Source: Sulfurimonas sp.
Lineage (GTDB): Bacteria; Campylobacterota; Campylobacteria; Campylobacterales; Sulfurimonadaceae
Length of the DNA: 9,574 nt
Direction: 5' to 3'
Assembly: GCA_027858865.1 (NCBI GenBank)
Contig: JAQIBW010000205.1
Span: forward strand, 1 to 9,574
Position numbers and translations under genes: made by a program. The notes beneath the pieces are model-generated. The model saw nothing but the letters and a program-made list of their open reading frames with translations, was not told the origin of the DNA and did no database searches. Below, one piece after another: positions 1-6,755 of this stretch; positions within the stretch are counted from its first letter, which is position 1, and the number at the start of each line of letters is the position of its first letter.

Positions 1-65
1 CCTATTAAAAGATCGGTCTATTAAATGTCTCTAATACGTTCAGTCTGCAAAGCCATAGATACAAA
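1..65 (+). other. Short stretch upstream of flgD, possibly the tail of another gene
   Basis: This stretch is open in two forward frames until stops at 22-24 and 32-34, so it may hold the last few codons of an upstream gene. In related bacteria fliK often precedes flgD, but the 7-10 residues visible are too few to identify anything. No sigma-54 or TATAAT-type promoter is visible, which fits flgD being read from a promoter outside the window. Only a weak purine-rich stretch precedes the flgD ATG. Confidence 0.3.
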
Positions 66-761
66 ATGGCTATTAATTCAGTAGGTCAAAACCTAGCAAC
101 AAATGGTGAAGTACAAAAAACAACAGAAACAGAAAACAAAGGTGTTTTAGGTAAAGATGATTTTATGACACTTCTTTTAGTAGAACTTCAGCATCAAGAT
201 CCAACTGAACCTATGGATAGTGAAAAGATTCTGACTCAAACATCTCAGTTAGCAGGTTTGGAATCAGCGGAAAATACTAATAAAGCACTAGAAGGTTTAG
301 CTGCTTCCTTAGGTGCTTCACAAAACTTTTCATCAATTTCAGCAATTGGTAAAACGGCAGATTTGGGAAGTAATGCTATTACTCATGATGAAGGTACTCC
401 AAGTTCATTTGAAGTTTATTTTCCACAAGAAATAAAAGCTGGTACTGTAGAAATTTTAGATACTGAAGGTAAAATTGTTGGTACTATAGATATTGACATG
501 AAAGATAAAGATGGAGATGTGCTAGATAAAAAAGATTCAGGTGTTTATCAATTTGACTGGGATGGTACTCTTAGCGATGGAAGTTCAGCTGGTAGCGGAG
601 TATACTATGTAACTTCTAGTTATACTAATCCGGCTGGAGAAGCACAAACAACTAGAATGGGAACATACCCTATCGAAGCTGTAAGATTTGAAGGTGGAAA
701 CGCACTTGTAAAAGTTGGTTCAAACTATGTTCCGTTAGAGAATATTAAAGAAGTTTACTAA
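66..761 (+). CDS. flgD: Flagellar hook assembly (capping) protein FlgD
   Basis: FlgD forms the temporary cap at the tip of the growing hook and guides FlgE subunits into place outside the cell. The 231-residue length is normal for the family. The conserved N-terminal region is at about residues 28-75: KDDFMTLLLVELQHQDPTEP, then a Gln- and Ser-rich helix with QLAGLE and an Asn-rich end, matching the usual pattern of FlgD proteins. Residues 115-190 fit the FlgD Ig-like domain, with the signature FDWDGT (163-168) followed by DGSSAGSGVYYV (171-182). The ATG at 66 has only a weak ribosome site, but no better start leaves the N-terminal domain intact. The stop codon overlaps the ribosome site of the next hook gene, so the two are probably co-transcribed and coupled. 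No signal peptide is present, as expected for a substrate of the flagellar type III export apparatus. Confidence 0.95.
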   Translation: MAINSVGQNLATNGEVQKTTETENKGVLGKDDFMTLLLVELQHQDPTEPMDSEKILTQTSQLAGLESAENTNKALEGLAASLGASQNFSSISAIGKTADLGSNAITHDEGTPSSFEVYFPQEIKAGTVEILDTEGKIVGTIDIDMKDKDGDVLDKKDSGVYQFDWDGTLSDGSSAGSGVYYVTSSYTNPAGEAQTTRMGTYPIEAVRFEGGNALVKVGSNYVPLENIKEVY

Positions 762-771
762 AGGATTCATC

Positions 772-2025
772 ATGATGACTCAAGCTTTTTATACTGGAAT
801 ATCTGGTCTTAAATCTAACCAAACAGGTATAGATATTTTGTCAAATAATCTAGCAAACGTATCAACTGTTGGGTTTCGAGGCTATAACACTGAGTTTGCT
901 TCTATGTTTGAAGACTCTTTAAATACTGATGCAAGTTCTTCTAGTGCTATTGGTGCCGGTGTACGGACACAAGCATCTACTATGAATAGAGATCAAGGTT
1001 CTATTTTACTTTCAGACCAAAGCACTGACTTGGCTATTGTTGGAAATGGATGGTTTGGTATTCAGGGTGAAACAGATGCTATGTATACTCGAGCAGGTAA
1101 TTTTACTTTTGATAGAGACAGCGACCTTGTTACTCCAGACGGATATTATGTACTTGGAACTATGGGTGGCAATATAAATGCTAATGGAGTACTTACAAGT
1201 ATTTTACCAGAGGTTCCATTAGGAGATGTCGCAACACAAGAGAAACTTCGGTTTCCAAGAACTTTAACTTACCAATCAGAAGCATCGACAACTGCTAAGT
1301 TTCTTGGTAATCTTGGTTCAGATGATGAAACAAGAACTATTGGTGCTAGTGTGATAGATGCACAAAATAATAAAAATCATTTAAGACTAGCTTTTACAAA
1401 AGTAGTTCCGCAAGTTGTACCTGGGAGTCAATGGGATGTTGTAGCAACAACACAAACTCTTGATGGTGCTACAATATATGACACGAAAGCAGGTATTGCA
1501 AACTTTGACGCCAGTGGCGCTTTAATAAATACTACTCTTACTTCCATTGATAATAATGGCACTTCTGTGGCTATTGATTTAGGAAATGGTTTTGATGGAG
1601 TCGTTTCAATTAGTAATATACCAGTCACAGCATCTAGCTTATCTAATGGAACACAAGGTGGAGATCTTGAAGGTTATAGTGTAAATAAAAATGCTGAAGT
1701 AATAGCGACATTTACAAATGGCTTACAAAGTAGTGTTGGAAAAATTGCTATTTATCATTTTAGAAATGAACAGGGTCTTGACCGTGCAAGTGGATCAAGA
1801 TTTTTAGAAGCTATCAATAGTGGAGAGCCTATATTTTATAAAGATGCAAGTGGACAAAATATTATTGGTACTGATATTGTAAACTTTAACCTTGAAGGCT
1901 CAAATGTTCAAATGTCAGTTGGATTAACTGATCTTATTATTCTTCAAAGAGCTTTTGATGCAAACTCTAAGTCTGTTACTACTGCAGACCAGATGATGCA
2001 AAAAGCACTACAAATGGATGCGTAA
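772..2025 (+). CDS. flgE: FlgE-family flagellar hook protein, short paralogue (417 aa)
   Basis: This is a rod/hook-family protein exported by the flagellar type III system. Residues 5-40 carry the family N-terminus, with FYTGISGL and SNNLANVSTVGF. The C-terminus (about 373-417) has the matching helix, with SNVQMSVGLTDLIILQRAFD and TTADQMM, which forms the coiled D0/D1 core. The middle is short compared with the 705-residue paralogue downstream. FlgE fits better than FlgG or FlgF because of the length and the position just after flgD. Helicobacter pylori and Campylobacter jejuni also have a second, shorter FlgE-like gene next to flgD, and this looks like that gene. The ribosome site AAAGGA (760-765) overlaps the flgD stop and could serve either ATG, at 772 or 775. 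Whether this protein is a minor hook component, a junction protein or a hook subunit cannot be told from sequence. Confidence 0.9.
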   Translation: MMTQAFYTGISGLKSNQTGIDILSNNLANVSTVGFRGYNTEFASMFEDSLNTDASSSSAIGAGVRTQASTMNRDQGSILLSDQSTDLAIVGNGWFGIQGETDAMYTRAGNFTFDRDSDLVTPDGYYVLGTMGGNINANGVLTSILPEVPLGDVATQEKLRFPRTLTYQSEASTTAKFLGNLGSDDETRTIGASVIDAQNNKNHLRLAFTKVVPQVVPGSQWDVVATTQTLDGATIYDTKAGIANFDASGALINTTLTSIDNNGTSVAIDLGNGFDGVVSISNIPVTASSLSNGTQGGDLEGYSVNKNAEVIATFTNGLQSSVGKIAIYHFRNEQGLDRASGSRFLEAINSGEPIFYKDASGQNIIGTDIVNFNLEGSNVQMSVGLTDLIILQRAFDANSKSVTTADQMMQKALQMDA

Positions 2026-2064
2026 AGCTTCCTCTCTTTCCCCATATTAACTAATAAAATAAAC

Positions 2065-2090
2065 TAACAGATTCTTTTCTAATTCTGTTA
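2065..2090. other. 7-bp inverted repeat after the short flgE
   Basis: TAACAGA (2065-2071) and TCTGTTA (2084-2090) form a perfect 7-bp stem around a 12-nt T-rich loop. It sits 39 bp after the stop and ends 4 bp before the sigma-54 promoter. No T-tract follows, so it is at best a weak terminator. It could also be a protein-binding site beside the promoter. Confidence 0.3.
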
Positions 2091-2094
2091 AAAG

Positions 2095-2111
2095 TTGGAA
2101 CACTAAATGCT
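2095..2111 (+). promoter_or_regulatory. Sigma-54 (RpoN) promoter for the large flgE
   Basis: TTGGAACACTAAATGCT matches the -24/-12 pattern YTGGCACGRNNNTTGCW at most informative positions. The essential GG (2097-2098) and GC (2109-2110) are separated by exactly 10 bp. Transcription should start near 2121-2123, giving a leader of about 147 nt before the ATG at 2269. Hook genes of Campylobacterota are known to depend on RpoN and the FlgSR two-component system, so the site and its position agree with established biology. The promoter lies between the two hook genes, so the larger one can be expressed independently of flgD. Confidence 0.8.
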
Positions 2112-2121
2112 TTTTATCTAT

Positions 2122-2268
2122 ACTGATATAAAAAAAAGATACTAGTATCTTGGGCATTACGCCGAGTAAAACCTAGTGTTAGCGTAGACAAAGGTATTAC
2201 TTCCTTTGGCGTAATAAATAAATGGGATAGGCTCCCTTAAATTTATGAAATAAATTAAAGGATAAAGA
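2122..2268 (+). promoter_or_regulatory. Candidate structured 5' leader of the large flgE
   Basis: This is the predicted untranslated leader, about 147 nt. It contains a long-range perfect pair, ATTACGCC (2156-2163) with GGCGTAAT (2208-2215). Inside it lies a hairpin, CAAAGG (2189-2194) with CCTTTG (2203-2208). Two pairings compete with the outer stem: TACGC (2158-2162) with GCGTA (2182-2186), and TATTAC (2195-2200) with GTAATA (2211-2216). A small hairpin GGGA/TCCC (2224-2236) follows, and the ribosome site AAAGGA is at 2257-2262. I recognise no known riboswitch; the conserved core of the GEMM c-di-GMP classes is absent. It may be a regulatory RNA, or partly the remains of an inserted inverted repeat. 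No expression evidence is available. Confidence 0.4.
2136..2151. promoter_or_regulatory. Perfect 16-bp palindrome just downstream of the sigma-54 start site
   Basis: AAGATACTAGTATCTT is self-complementary at all 16 positions. Its centre lies about 22 bp downstream of the predicted transcription start, inside the leader. That position suits either a dimeric repressor operator or an RNA hairpin with a CTAG loop. No particular regulator can be named from the sequence. Confidence 0.4.
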
Positions 2269-4386
2269 ATGTTAAAATCACTTTTCTCCGGTGTATCCGG
2301 ACTACAATCGCACCAAGTTGCGATGGATGTAGAGTCAAATAATATTGCAAATGTTAACACTGTAGGTTTTAAATACTCTCGTGCAAACTTTTCAGACCTT
2401 TTAGCTCAAACAAAAGCAATCGCTACAGCTCCTGAGGGTGCGCTTGGTGGTAAAAATCCTGTTCAAGTTGGACTTGGTGCTACAGTTGCTTCAATGACTA
2501 GAATCTTCTCACAAGGTTCAGTTCAAAACTCTGATAAAAATACGGATGTTGCAATCCAAGGAGATGGTTTTTACATTGTTTCTCCAGATGGCGGTAATAC
2601 ATACAAATATACTCGTGCAGGTGACTTTAAATTTGATGCGGGTGGAAACTTTGTAGATAACAATGGTTTTGTTACTCAAGGTTGGTTAAGAGATGGTGTA
2701 ACAGGAAAAGTTGACTCAACTGCTCCAATTACAGATATCAATATCCCTCCAGGACTTACAACACCGGCAAGTGCGACCAATGAAGTAGTTTTAAAATCAA
2801 ACTTAAATTCTGGCCCTCTTGTAGAGAGTTTTTCTCCAGCTTATGAAATTAAATCGGGAACTACTAATACACAGCCAGCAGCGATTGATGCTAATGGAAA
2901 TGCAATTGCAGCAGGAAATGTTGGTGTAATGTTTAATGAAGTTGGAGAGGCTTTTTCTCTTCAACAAGATCAGGGAGTATGGGCTTCATTTAAAAGTTCA
3001 ACTTTAACAGCAGGTACTGTTGGAGCTAATCAAGCTTTGGATATAACATTTAATGTAGATCCTGAGATGGGACTCGCAGGTAATGTTGTGAACATTACAG
3101 CATCTGCAGGCGCAACATTAGCAGAAACGGCTAATAATTATGTATCTGCTATTAATGCTCAAAATGCCATTACAGGGGTTACAGCATCTGTTGATGCAGC
3201 TAATGAAATCACTTTAATAAACGATAATGGTTCAGCTTCTGCTTCTCATAATATAGACTTTGTTGTTAATAGTCTTTCTGGAGGATTGGAAACTGGTGCA
3301 AACACTACAGCACATAGATATCAGTACAATACATCTTCTGCTGCTAGTCTTGCTGGTGGAGATAAAACTTTTACATCTATGGCAGATTTGAGAAAATGGA
3401 TGGAAGATGAAGCAAATAATCAAGGTGGAGCAACAAATGGTATTACGATTGCAGTTAACGATGCCGGAAAATTTGTTATTCAAAATCCTAATAGTGGTGT
3501 AGATGATTTTGATGTAAATTTTAAAGTAACAGCATATACAAATAAAACAACAGGTGCAGTTATAACTGAGAATACTCGTTTTACTAGAAATATGGAAGCA
3601 TTAAATTCTGTTCTTCCTCAGGCTAGTGGCGGTCAAGCTTTTTCACAAAGTTTTAATGCTGCTACACATTCTAGTTCAATAGATGTTTTTGACTCACTTG
3701 GTTCAAAACATACTCTTAGAATGGAGTTTAGAAAAACTGCACTTGATTTATCAACTGGTAGTACATGGGATATGAAAGTAAGCGTTCCTGCTCCTGCAAC
3801 GATTGATACAACTGCACCACTTGATGAGAAAACAGGTTCTATTCGTTTTAACAATGATGGTTCACTAGCAACCTATAATCCTCCGAATATCTCTTTCTCA
3901 GGAAACAATGGTTCTGCAGGGAATCAGCAAGTAAATCTTAGTTTTGGTACTGCAAATTCTTTTGATGGTATGACAAGTTTTGATAGTACATCTTCTACAT
4001 CAGGTATTTCTCAAGATGGATTTACTGGTGGAGACTTAGTAGGAATTAGAATTGATCAGAGTGGTACTTTAGTTGGATCATTTTCAAACGGTCGTTCTTT
4101 TGGTCTTGCACAAATCGCTATGGCTAAGTTTACAAATAATGAAGGTCTGTCTGTAGAAGGTGGAAATATTTTCATCCAAACAGCAAACTCTGGTGACCCG
4201 ATTATTGGTACAGCTGCAACTGCTGGGCGTGGTTTTATCCAAGCTGCTGCTCTTGAAGCTTCAAATGTTGACTTATCTCGTGCGCTTACTCAGCTAATCA
4301 TCATTCAAAGAGGTTTCCAAGCAAATGGTAAAACAATTACCACATCTGACCAACTTCTTCAAACACTTATAGGGTTGAAAAACTAA
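2269..4386 (+). CDS. flgE: Flagellar hook protein FlgE, large form (705 aa)
   Basis: This is the probable major hook subunit, which polymerises into the flexible joint between rod and filament. The N-terminus (residues 4-35) has SLFSGVSGL, SNNIANVNTVGF and a downstream VQVGLGATV, the classic FlgE D0/D1 start. The C-terminus (about 661-705) has EASNVDLSRALTQLIIIQRG, then TTSDQLLQTL, the matching core helix. The large middle, about 150-620, should form the exposed D2 and further domains. It includes a hook/flagellin IN-type segment near 273-325 (VNITASAGATLAETANNYV). The length is close to the 718-residue H. pylori hook protein and far above the roughly 400 residues of enterobacterial FlgE. The ribosome site AAAGGA at 2257-2262 lies 6 nt before the ATG. 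Transcription probably comes from its own sigma-54 promoter at 2095-2111. Reading into flgE from upstream is also possible, since no strong terminator separates the two hook genes. Confidence 0.93.
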   Translation: MLKSLFSGVSGLQSHQVAMDVESNNIANVNTVGFKYSRANFSDLLAQTKAIATAPEGALGGKNPVQVGLGATVASMTRIFSQGSVQNSDKNTDVAIQGDGFYIVSPDGGNTYKYTRAGDFKFDAGGNFVDNNGFVTQGWLRDGVTGKVDSTAPITDINIPPGLTTPASATNEVVLKSNLNSGPLVESFSPAYEIKSGTTNTQPAAIDANGNAIAAGNVGVMFNEVGEAFSLQQDQGVWASFKSSTLTAGTVGANQALDITFNVDPEMGLAGNVVNITASAGATLAETANNYVSAINAQNAITGVTASVDAANEITLINDNGSASASHNIDFVVNSLSGGLETGANTTAHRYQYNTSSAASLAGGDKTFTSMADLRKWMEDEANNQGGATNGITIAVNDAGKFVIQNPNSGVDDFDVNFKVTAYTNKTTGAVITENTRFTRNMEALNSVLPQASGGQAFSQSFNAATHSSSIDVFDSLGSKHTLRMEFRKTALDLSTGSTWDMKVSVPAPATIDTTAPLDEKTGSIRFNNDGSLATYNPPNISFSGNNGSAGNQQVNLSFGTANSFDGMTSFDSTSSTSGISQDGFTGGDLVGIRIDQSGTLVGSFSNGRSFGLAQIAMAKFTNNEGLSVEGGNIFIQTANSGDPIIGTAATAGRGFIQAAALEASNVDLSRALTQLIIIQRGFQANGKTITTSDQLLQTLIGLKN

Positions 4387-4400
4387 TTTAATCCTATTTT

Positions 4401-4408
4401 GATATAAT
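4401..4408 (+). promoter_or_regulatory. TATAAT -10 box, candidate housekeeping promoter for purT
   Basis: GATATAAT follows a T-rich run (4387-4400), the usual look of sigma-70 promoters in Campylobacterota, which lack a conserved -35. A start near 4415 would give a leader of about 148 nt passing through the palindromic repeat at 4449-4498. That repeat could end transcription early, so the role is uncertain. No better promoter is seen closer to purT. Confidence 0.4.
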
Positions 4409-4448
4409 TCCTTCAATAAAGCAAACTCATTTCCATCTAAAAAAACTC

Positions 4449-4498
4449 GGAAGTGAGGCTTTAGCCTCGCCTTTTTGCGGGACTAAAGTCCCACTTCC
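4449..4498. repeat. REPIN-like pair of inverted REP elements
   Basis: Two similar units face each other. The outer arms are GGAAGTG (4449-4455) and CACTTCC (4492-4498). Each unit holds its own hairpin: GAGGC-TTTA-GCCTC (4455-4468) and GGGAC-TAAA-GTCCC (4479-4492). Reverse-complementing the right unit and aligning it to the left shows four differences in the stem, arranged as two base-pair swaps (A-T for G-C and G-C for A-T), so folding is preserved. This is the form of REP doublets mobilised in trans by RAYT (TnpA-REP) transposases. No such gene is in the window. The spacer CTTTTTGC lies between the two hairpins. Confidence 0.65.
4455..4476 (+). terminator. Possible Rho-independent terminator for flgE within the repeat
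   Basis: The left hairpin (GAGGC, loop TTTA, GCCTC) is followed by GCC and then five T residues (4472-4476). The stem is short but GC-rich relative to its surroundings, and it lies about 70 bp after the flgE stop. On the opposite strand the whole element is followed by a T-rich run (complement of 4439-4445), so termination in both directions is possible. Termination is inferred. Confidence 0.4.
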
Positions 4499-4562
4499 TA
4501 AAGAAAAGACTATTTTTTCAGTTTTACAACGATGAAAATGATAATATTAAGGAATTATCCAG

Positions 4563-5726
4563 ATGCAATTCTCCGCTCCACTAAAATCAAACTCAAAAAA
4601 AATAATGTTACTAGGTTCTGGTGAACTTGGCAAAGAAGTAGCTATCGAAGCTCAAAGATTAGGTCTTGAAGTTGTAGCCGTTGACAGATACCAAAATGCA
4701 CCTGCTCATCATGTTGCTCACCGCTCTTATGTTGTAAATATGCAAGATAAAGATGCTCTTTTAGAGATTATTTATCGCGAAAAACCTGATTATATTTTAC
4801 CTGAGATTGAAGCTATTTCAATAGATGCTCTTTTTGCAGCAGAAGATAAAGGTTATAACGTAATACCAAATGCTAGTGCAGTTAGTAAAACTATGAACCG
4901 TAAAAATATTCGTACTTTTGCGGCAGAGGTTCTTAAACTAAAAACAGGTCCTTACGAGTTTGTAACTACTGAAGATGGCTTAAGAGATGCATCTAAGCGT
5001 ATGGGCTATCCTTGTGTTATCAAGCCTGTTATGAGTTCTTCAGGTCATGGTCAAAGTGTACTAAAGTGTGAGGGAGATGTCTCAAAGTCTTGGGAAATTG
5101 CAAAAGAAGCTCGTGGAGATGCTAGTGAATTAATAGTTGAAGCATTTGTTGATTTTGACTATGAGATTACGATGCTAACTGCAAGAAATGGTAAAGAGAC
5201 TGTTTTTTGTGAGCCGATAGGGCACGAGCAAAGAGATGGCGACTATGTGTTTTCATGGCAGCCGATGCAGATGAGTGAAACAGCAAAACAAAAATCACAA
5301 GATATGGCTAAGACTATTACTGACGGTCTTGGCGGTCGCGGTCTTTTTGGTGTAGAGCTTTTTATCAAAGGTGATGAGGTTTATTTTAGTGAAGTAAGTC
5401 CTCGTCCTCACGATACTGGAATGGTTACTTTAATCACTCAATCTCAGAGTGAATTTGCTCTGCATCTAAGAGCTGTTCTTGGTCTGCCTCTTGGATTTAC
5501 TTTTTATGGAGATGGTGCATCTGCTGCCTTTAAATCAACTAAGCATAACTTTGCACCTGTAGTTGATGTTGATGACTCTTTATTTAGTGACAATAGCTTT
5601 GTAAGAGTCTTCTCAAAACCAGAAGCTCATAAGGGCAGAAGACTTGCAGTTGCTCTTGTTTTTGATGAAGTTGAAATAGCACTAGAAAAAGCACGTGAAA
5701 TAATAAAAAAAGTGAGTGACGCGTAG
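4563..5726 (+). CDS. purT: Formate-dependent phosphoribosylglycinamide formyltransferase PurT
   Basis: PurT makes formylglycinamide ribonucleotide from GAR, formate and ATP, step three of purine synthesis, without a folate donor. At 387 residues it is close to E. coli PurT (392). It shows the ATP-grasp layout. The N-terminal Rossmann-like part has LLGSGELGKE (16-25) and VDRYQNAPAHHVAH (40-53). The substrate motif PEIEAI is at 80-85. The ATP-binding part has CVIKPVMSSSGHGQS (151-165), and the metal and phosphate region has FGVELF (262-267) and SEVSPRPHDTGMV (276-288). KGRRLAVAL (357-365) closes the family pattern. The residue after SSSG is His162 where E. coli has Lys. The ribosome site AAGGA at 4549-4553 lies 9 nt before the ATG. 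The neighbours are unrelated to purines. The stop codon overlaps the start of the repeat at 5725, so the last residues may have been reshaped by its insertion. Confidence 0.95.
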   Translation: MQFSAPLKSNSKKIMLLGSGELGKEVAIEAQRLGLEVVAVDRYQNAPAHHVAHRSYVVNMQDKDALLEIIYREKPDYILPEIEAISIDALFAAEDKGYNVIPNASAVSKTMNRKNIRTFAAEVLKLKTGPYEFVTTEDGLRDASKRMGYPCVIKPVMSSSGHGQSVLKCEGDVSKSWEIAKEARGDASELIVEAFVDFDYEITMLTARNGKETVFCEPIGHEQRDGDYVFSWQPMQMSETAKQKSQDMAKTITDGLGGRGLFGVELFIKGDEVYFSEVSPRPHDTGMVTLITQSQSEFALHLRAVLGLPLGFTFYGDGASAAFKSTKHNFAPVVDVDDSLFSDNSFVRVFSKPEAHKGRRLAVALVFDEVEIALEKAREIIKKVSDA

Positions 5727-5807
5727 ACTGCCACGCTTCGCTCGCAGTGACGGCGTTGTCCGTCACCGAGAGGTGTTCCTCCGTCATTGCGAGGAACGAA
5801 GCAATCT
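5725..5807. repeat. MITE-like imperfect inverted repeat between purT and the dehydrogenase
   Basis: The left arm (5725-5753) and right arm (5781-5807) are imperfect reverse complements. The right arm contains GTCATTGCGAGGAACGAAGC and ends in AATCT. This family of sequence is known as a dispersed repeat in many unrelated bacterial genomes, recalled from general knowledge and not searched here. Smaller hairpins sit within it: GTGACGG/CCGTCAC (5747-5766), CACC-GAGA-GGTG with a GNRA-type loop (5764-5775), and GTTCCTC/GAGGAAC (5775-5797). It is GC-rich against the AT-rich background. It starts within the purT stop codon and ends 13 bp before the next ribosome site. It encodes no protein. Confidence 0.75.
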
Positions 5808-5831
5808 AGCTAATTTTTACAGGAGAAAAAA

Positions 5832-6755
5832 ATGAAAATAGTCCTCTTAGATGCTCTAACATTTGGAGATACAGATTTAAGCGCATTTGATACTTTAGGT
5901 GATGTTGAAGTTTATAAAACAACATCGCCTGATGAAGTACAAGAACGCATAACAGATGCTGATGTTATTGTTACTAACAAGGTTGTTATAAGTGATGAGC
6001 TTATGTCAAATGCTAAAAGTTTAAAGCTTATTTGCATCGCAGCTACAGGTATGAATAATATTGATTTAGAAGCTGCGGCATCTAGAAGCATTGAAGTGAA
6101 AAATGTAGCTGGATATTCTACTGACTCAGTTATTCAACACACATTCTCAATGCTCTTTTATCTAATAACTCATTCTAAATATTATGATGAGTATGTAAAA
6201 AATGGAACATATGCAAAGAGTCCGGTTTTTACAGAGGTGTCAAAACCATTTTTTGAAGTTAAAGGTAAAAAATGGGGAATTATAGGTCTAGGCTCAATTG
6301 GTCGTGGTGTTGCAAAGATAGCATCTACTTTTGGAGCTGAAGTTTATTACTACTCAACTAGTGGAGTAAATAGAACTGAGGACTATCAAAGAACAACACT
6401 TGAAGAACTTTTGAAATCTTGCGATATTATCTCTATTCATGCACCTTTAAATGACAAAACAAACAATCTTTTAAGTTATGAACAGTTGTTAACTTGTAAA
6501 GATGGAGCTGTTGTTTTAAACCTAGGACGTGGTGGTATAGTCAATGAAGAAGCAATTGCAAAGATTATAGATAAGAAAAATATTTCTTTTGGTTTAGATG
6601 TTTTAACACGCGAGCCAATGCTTGCAAATCATCCACTCTTAAATATAAAAAACAAAGAAAACCTATATATTACTCCTCATATCGCTTGGGCATCAGTTGA
6701 AGCTAGAGATACTCTTATCGCATCTGTAGTAGAGAATATAAGATCGCTGAATTAG
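5832..6755 (+). CDS. NAD-dependent D-2-hydroxyacid dehydrogenase
   Basis: This cytoplasmic oxidoreductase interconverts a 2-ketoacid and a D-2-hydroxyacid. The family includes glycerate, lactate and phosphoglycerate dehydrogenases. The length of 307 residues is typical of the short members without an ACT domain. The nucleotide-binding motif GLGSIG is at 152-157. The catalytic residues fit the family: Arg233 in NLGRGG, Glu261 in LTREP and His283 in TPHIAW, with Asp256 in GLDV nearby. The stretch VYYYSTSG (171-178) sits where an acidic residue usually sets NAD preference, so cofactor choice is not certain from sequence. The substrate cannot be assigned; glycerate/hydroxypyruvate is one reasonable guess. 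The ribosome site AGGAG (5821-5825) lies 6 nt before the ATG. The repeat directly upstream leaves little room for a private promoter, so it may be read through from purT. Its 3' end overlaps the yqaA-like frame. Confidence 0.9.
   Translation: MKIVLLDALTFGDTDLSAFDTLGDVEVYKTTSPDEVQERITDADVIVTNKVVISDELMSNAKSLKLICIAATGMNNIDLEAAASRSIEVKNVAGYSTDSVIQHTFSMLFYLITHSKYYDEYVKNGTYAKSPVFTEVSKPFFEVKGKKWGIIGLGSIGRGVAKIASTFGAEVYYYSTSGVNRTEDYQRTTLEELLKSCDIISIHAPLNDKTNNLLSYEQLLTCKDGAVVLNLGRGGIVNEEAIAKIIDKKNISFGLDVLTREPMLANHPLLNIKNKENLYITPHIAWASVEARDTLIASVVENIRSLN

Noticed and set aside
2122..2240. c-di-GMP (GEMM) riboswitch in front of flgE
   Set aside because: A motility leader made this attractive, but the conserved core bases and stem order of the GEMM classes are not present.
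1428..3854. Minus-strand open frames at 1428-1628, 2157-2360, 3232-3483 and 3633-3854
   Set aside because: They lie inside or across well-supported flagellar genes on the plus strand, have no family features and no convincing ribosome sites, and read as shadows of those genes.
4540..4545. GATAAT as a -10 box for purT
   Set aside because: It would start transcription at or past the ribosome site at 4549-4553, leaving no usable leader, and the match is weaker than the TATAAT at 4403-4408.
5584..5787. Minus-strand open frame covering the purT end and the repeat
   Set aside because: It is antisense to conserved purT sequence and its other end is the inverted repeat, so it is not a plausible gene.
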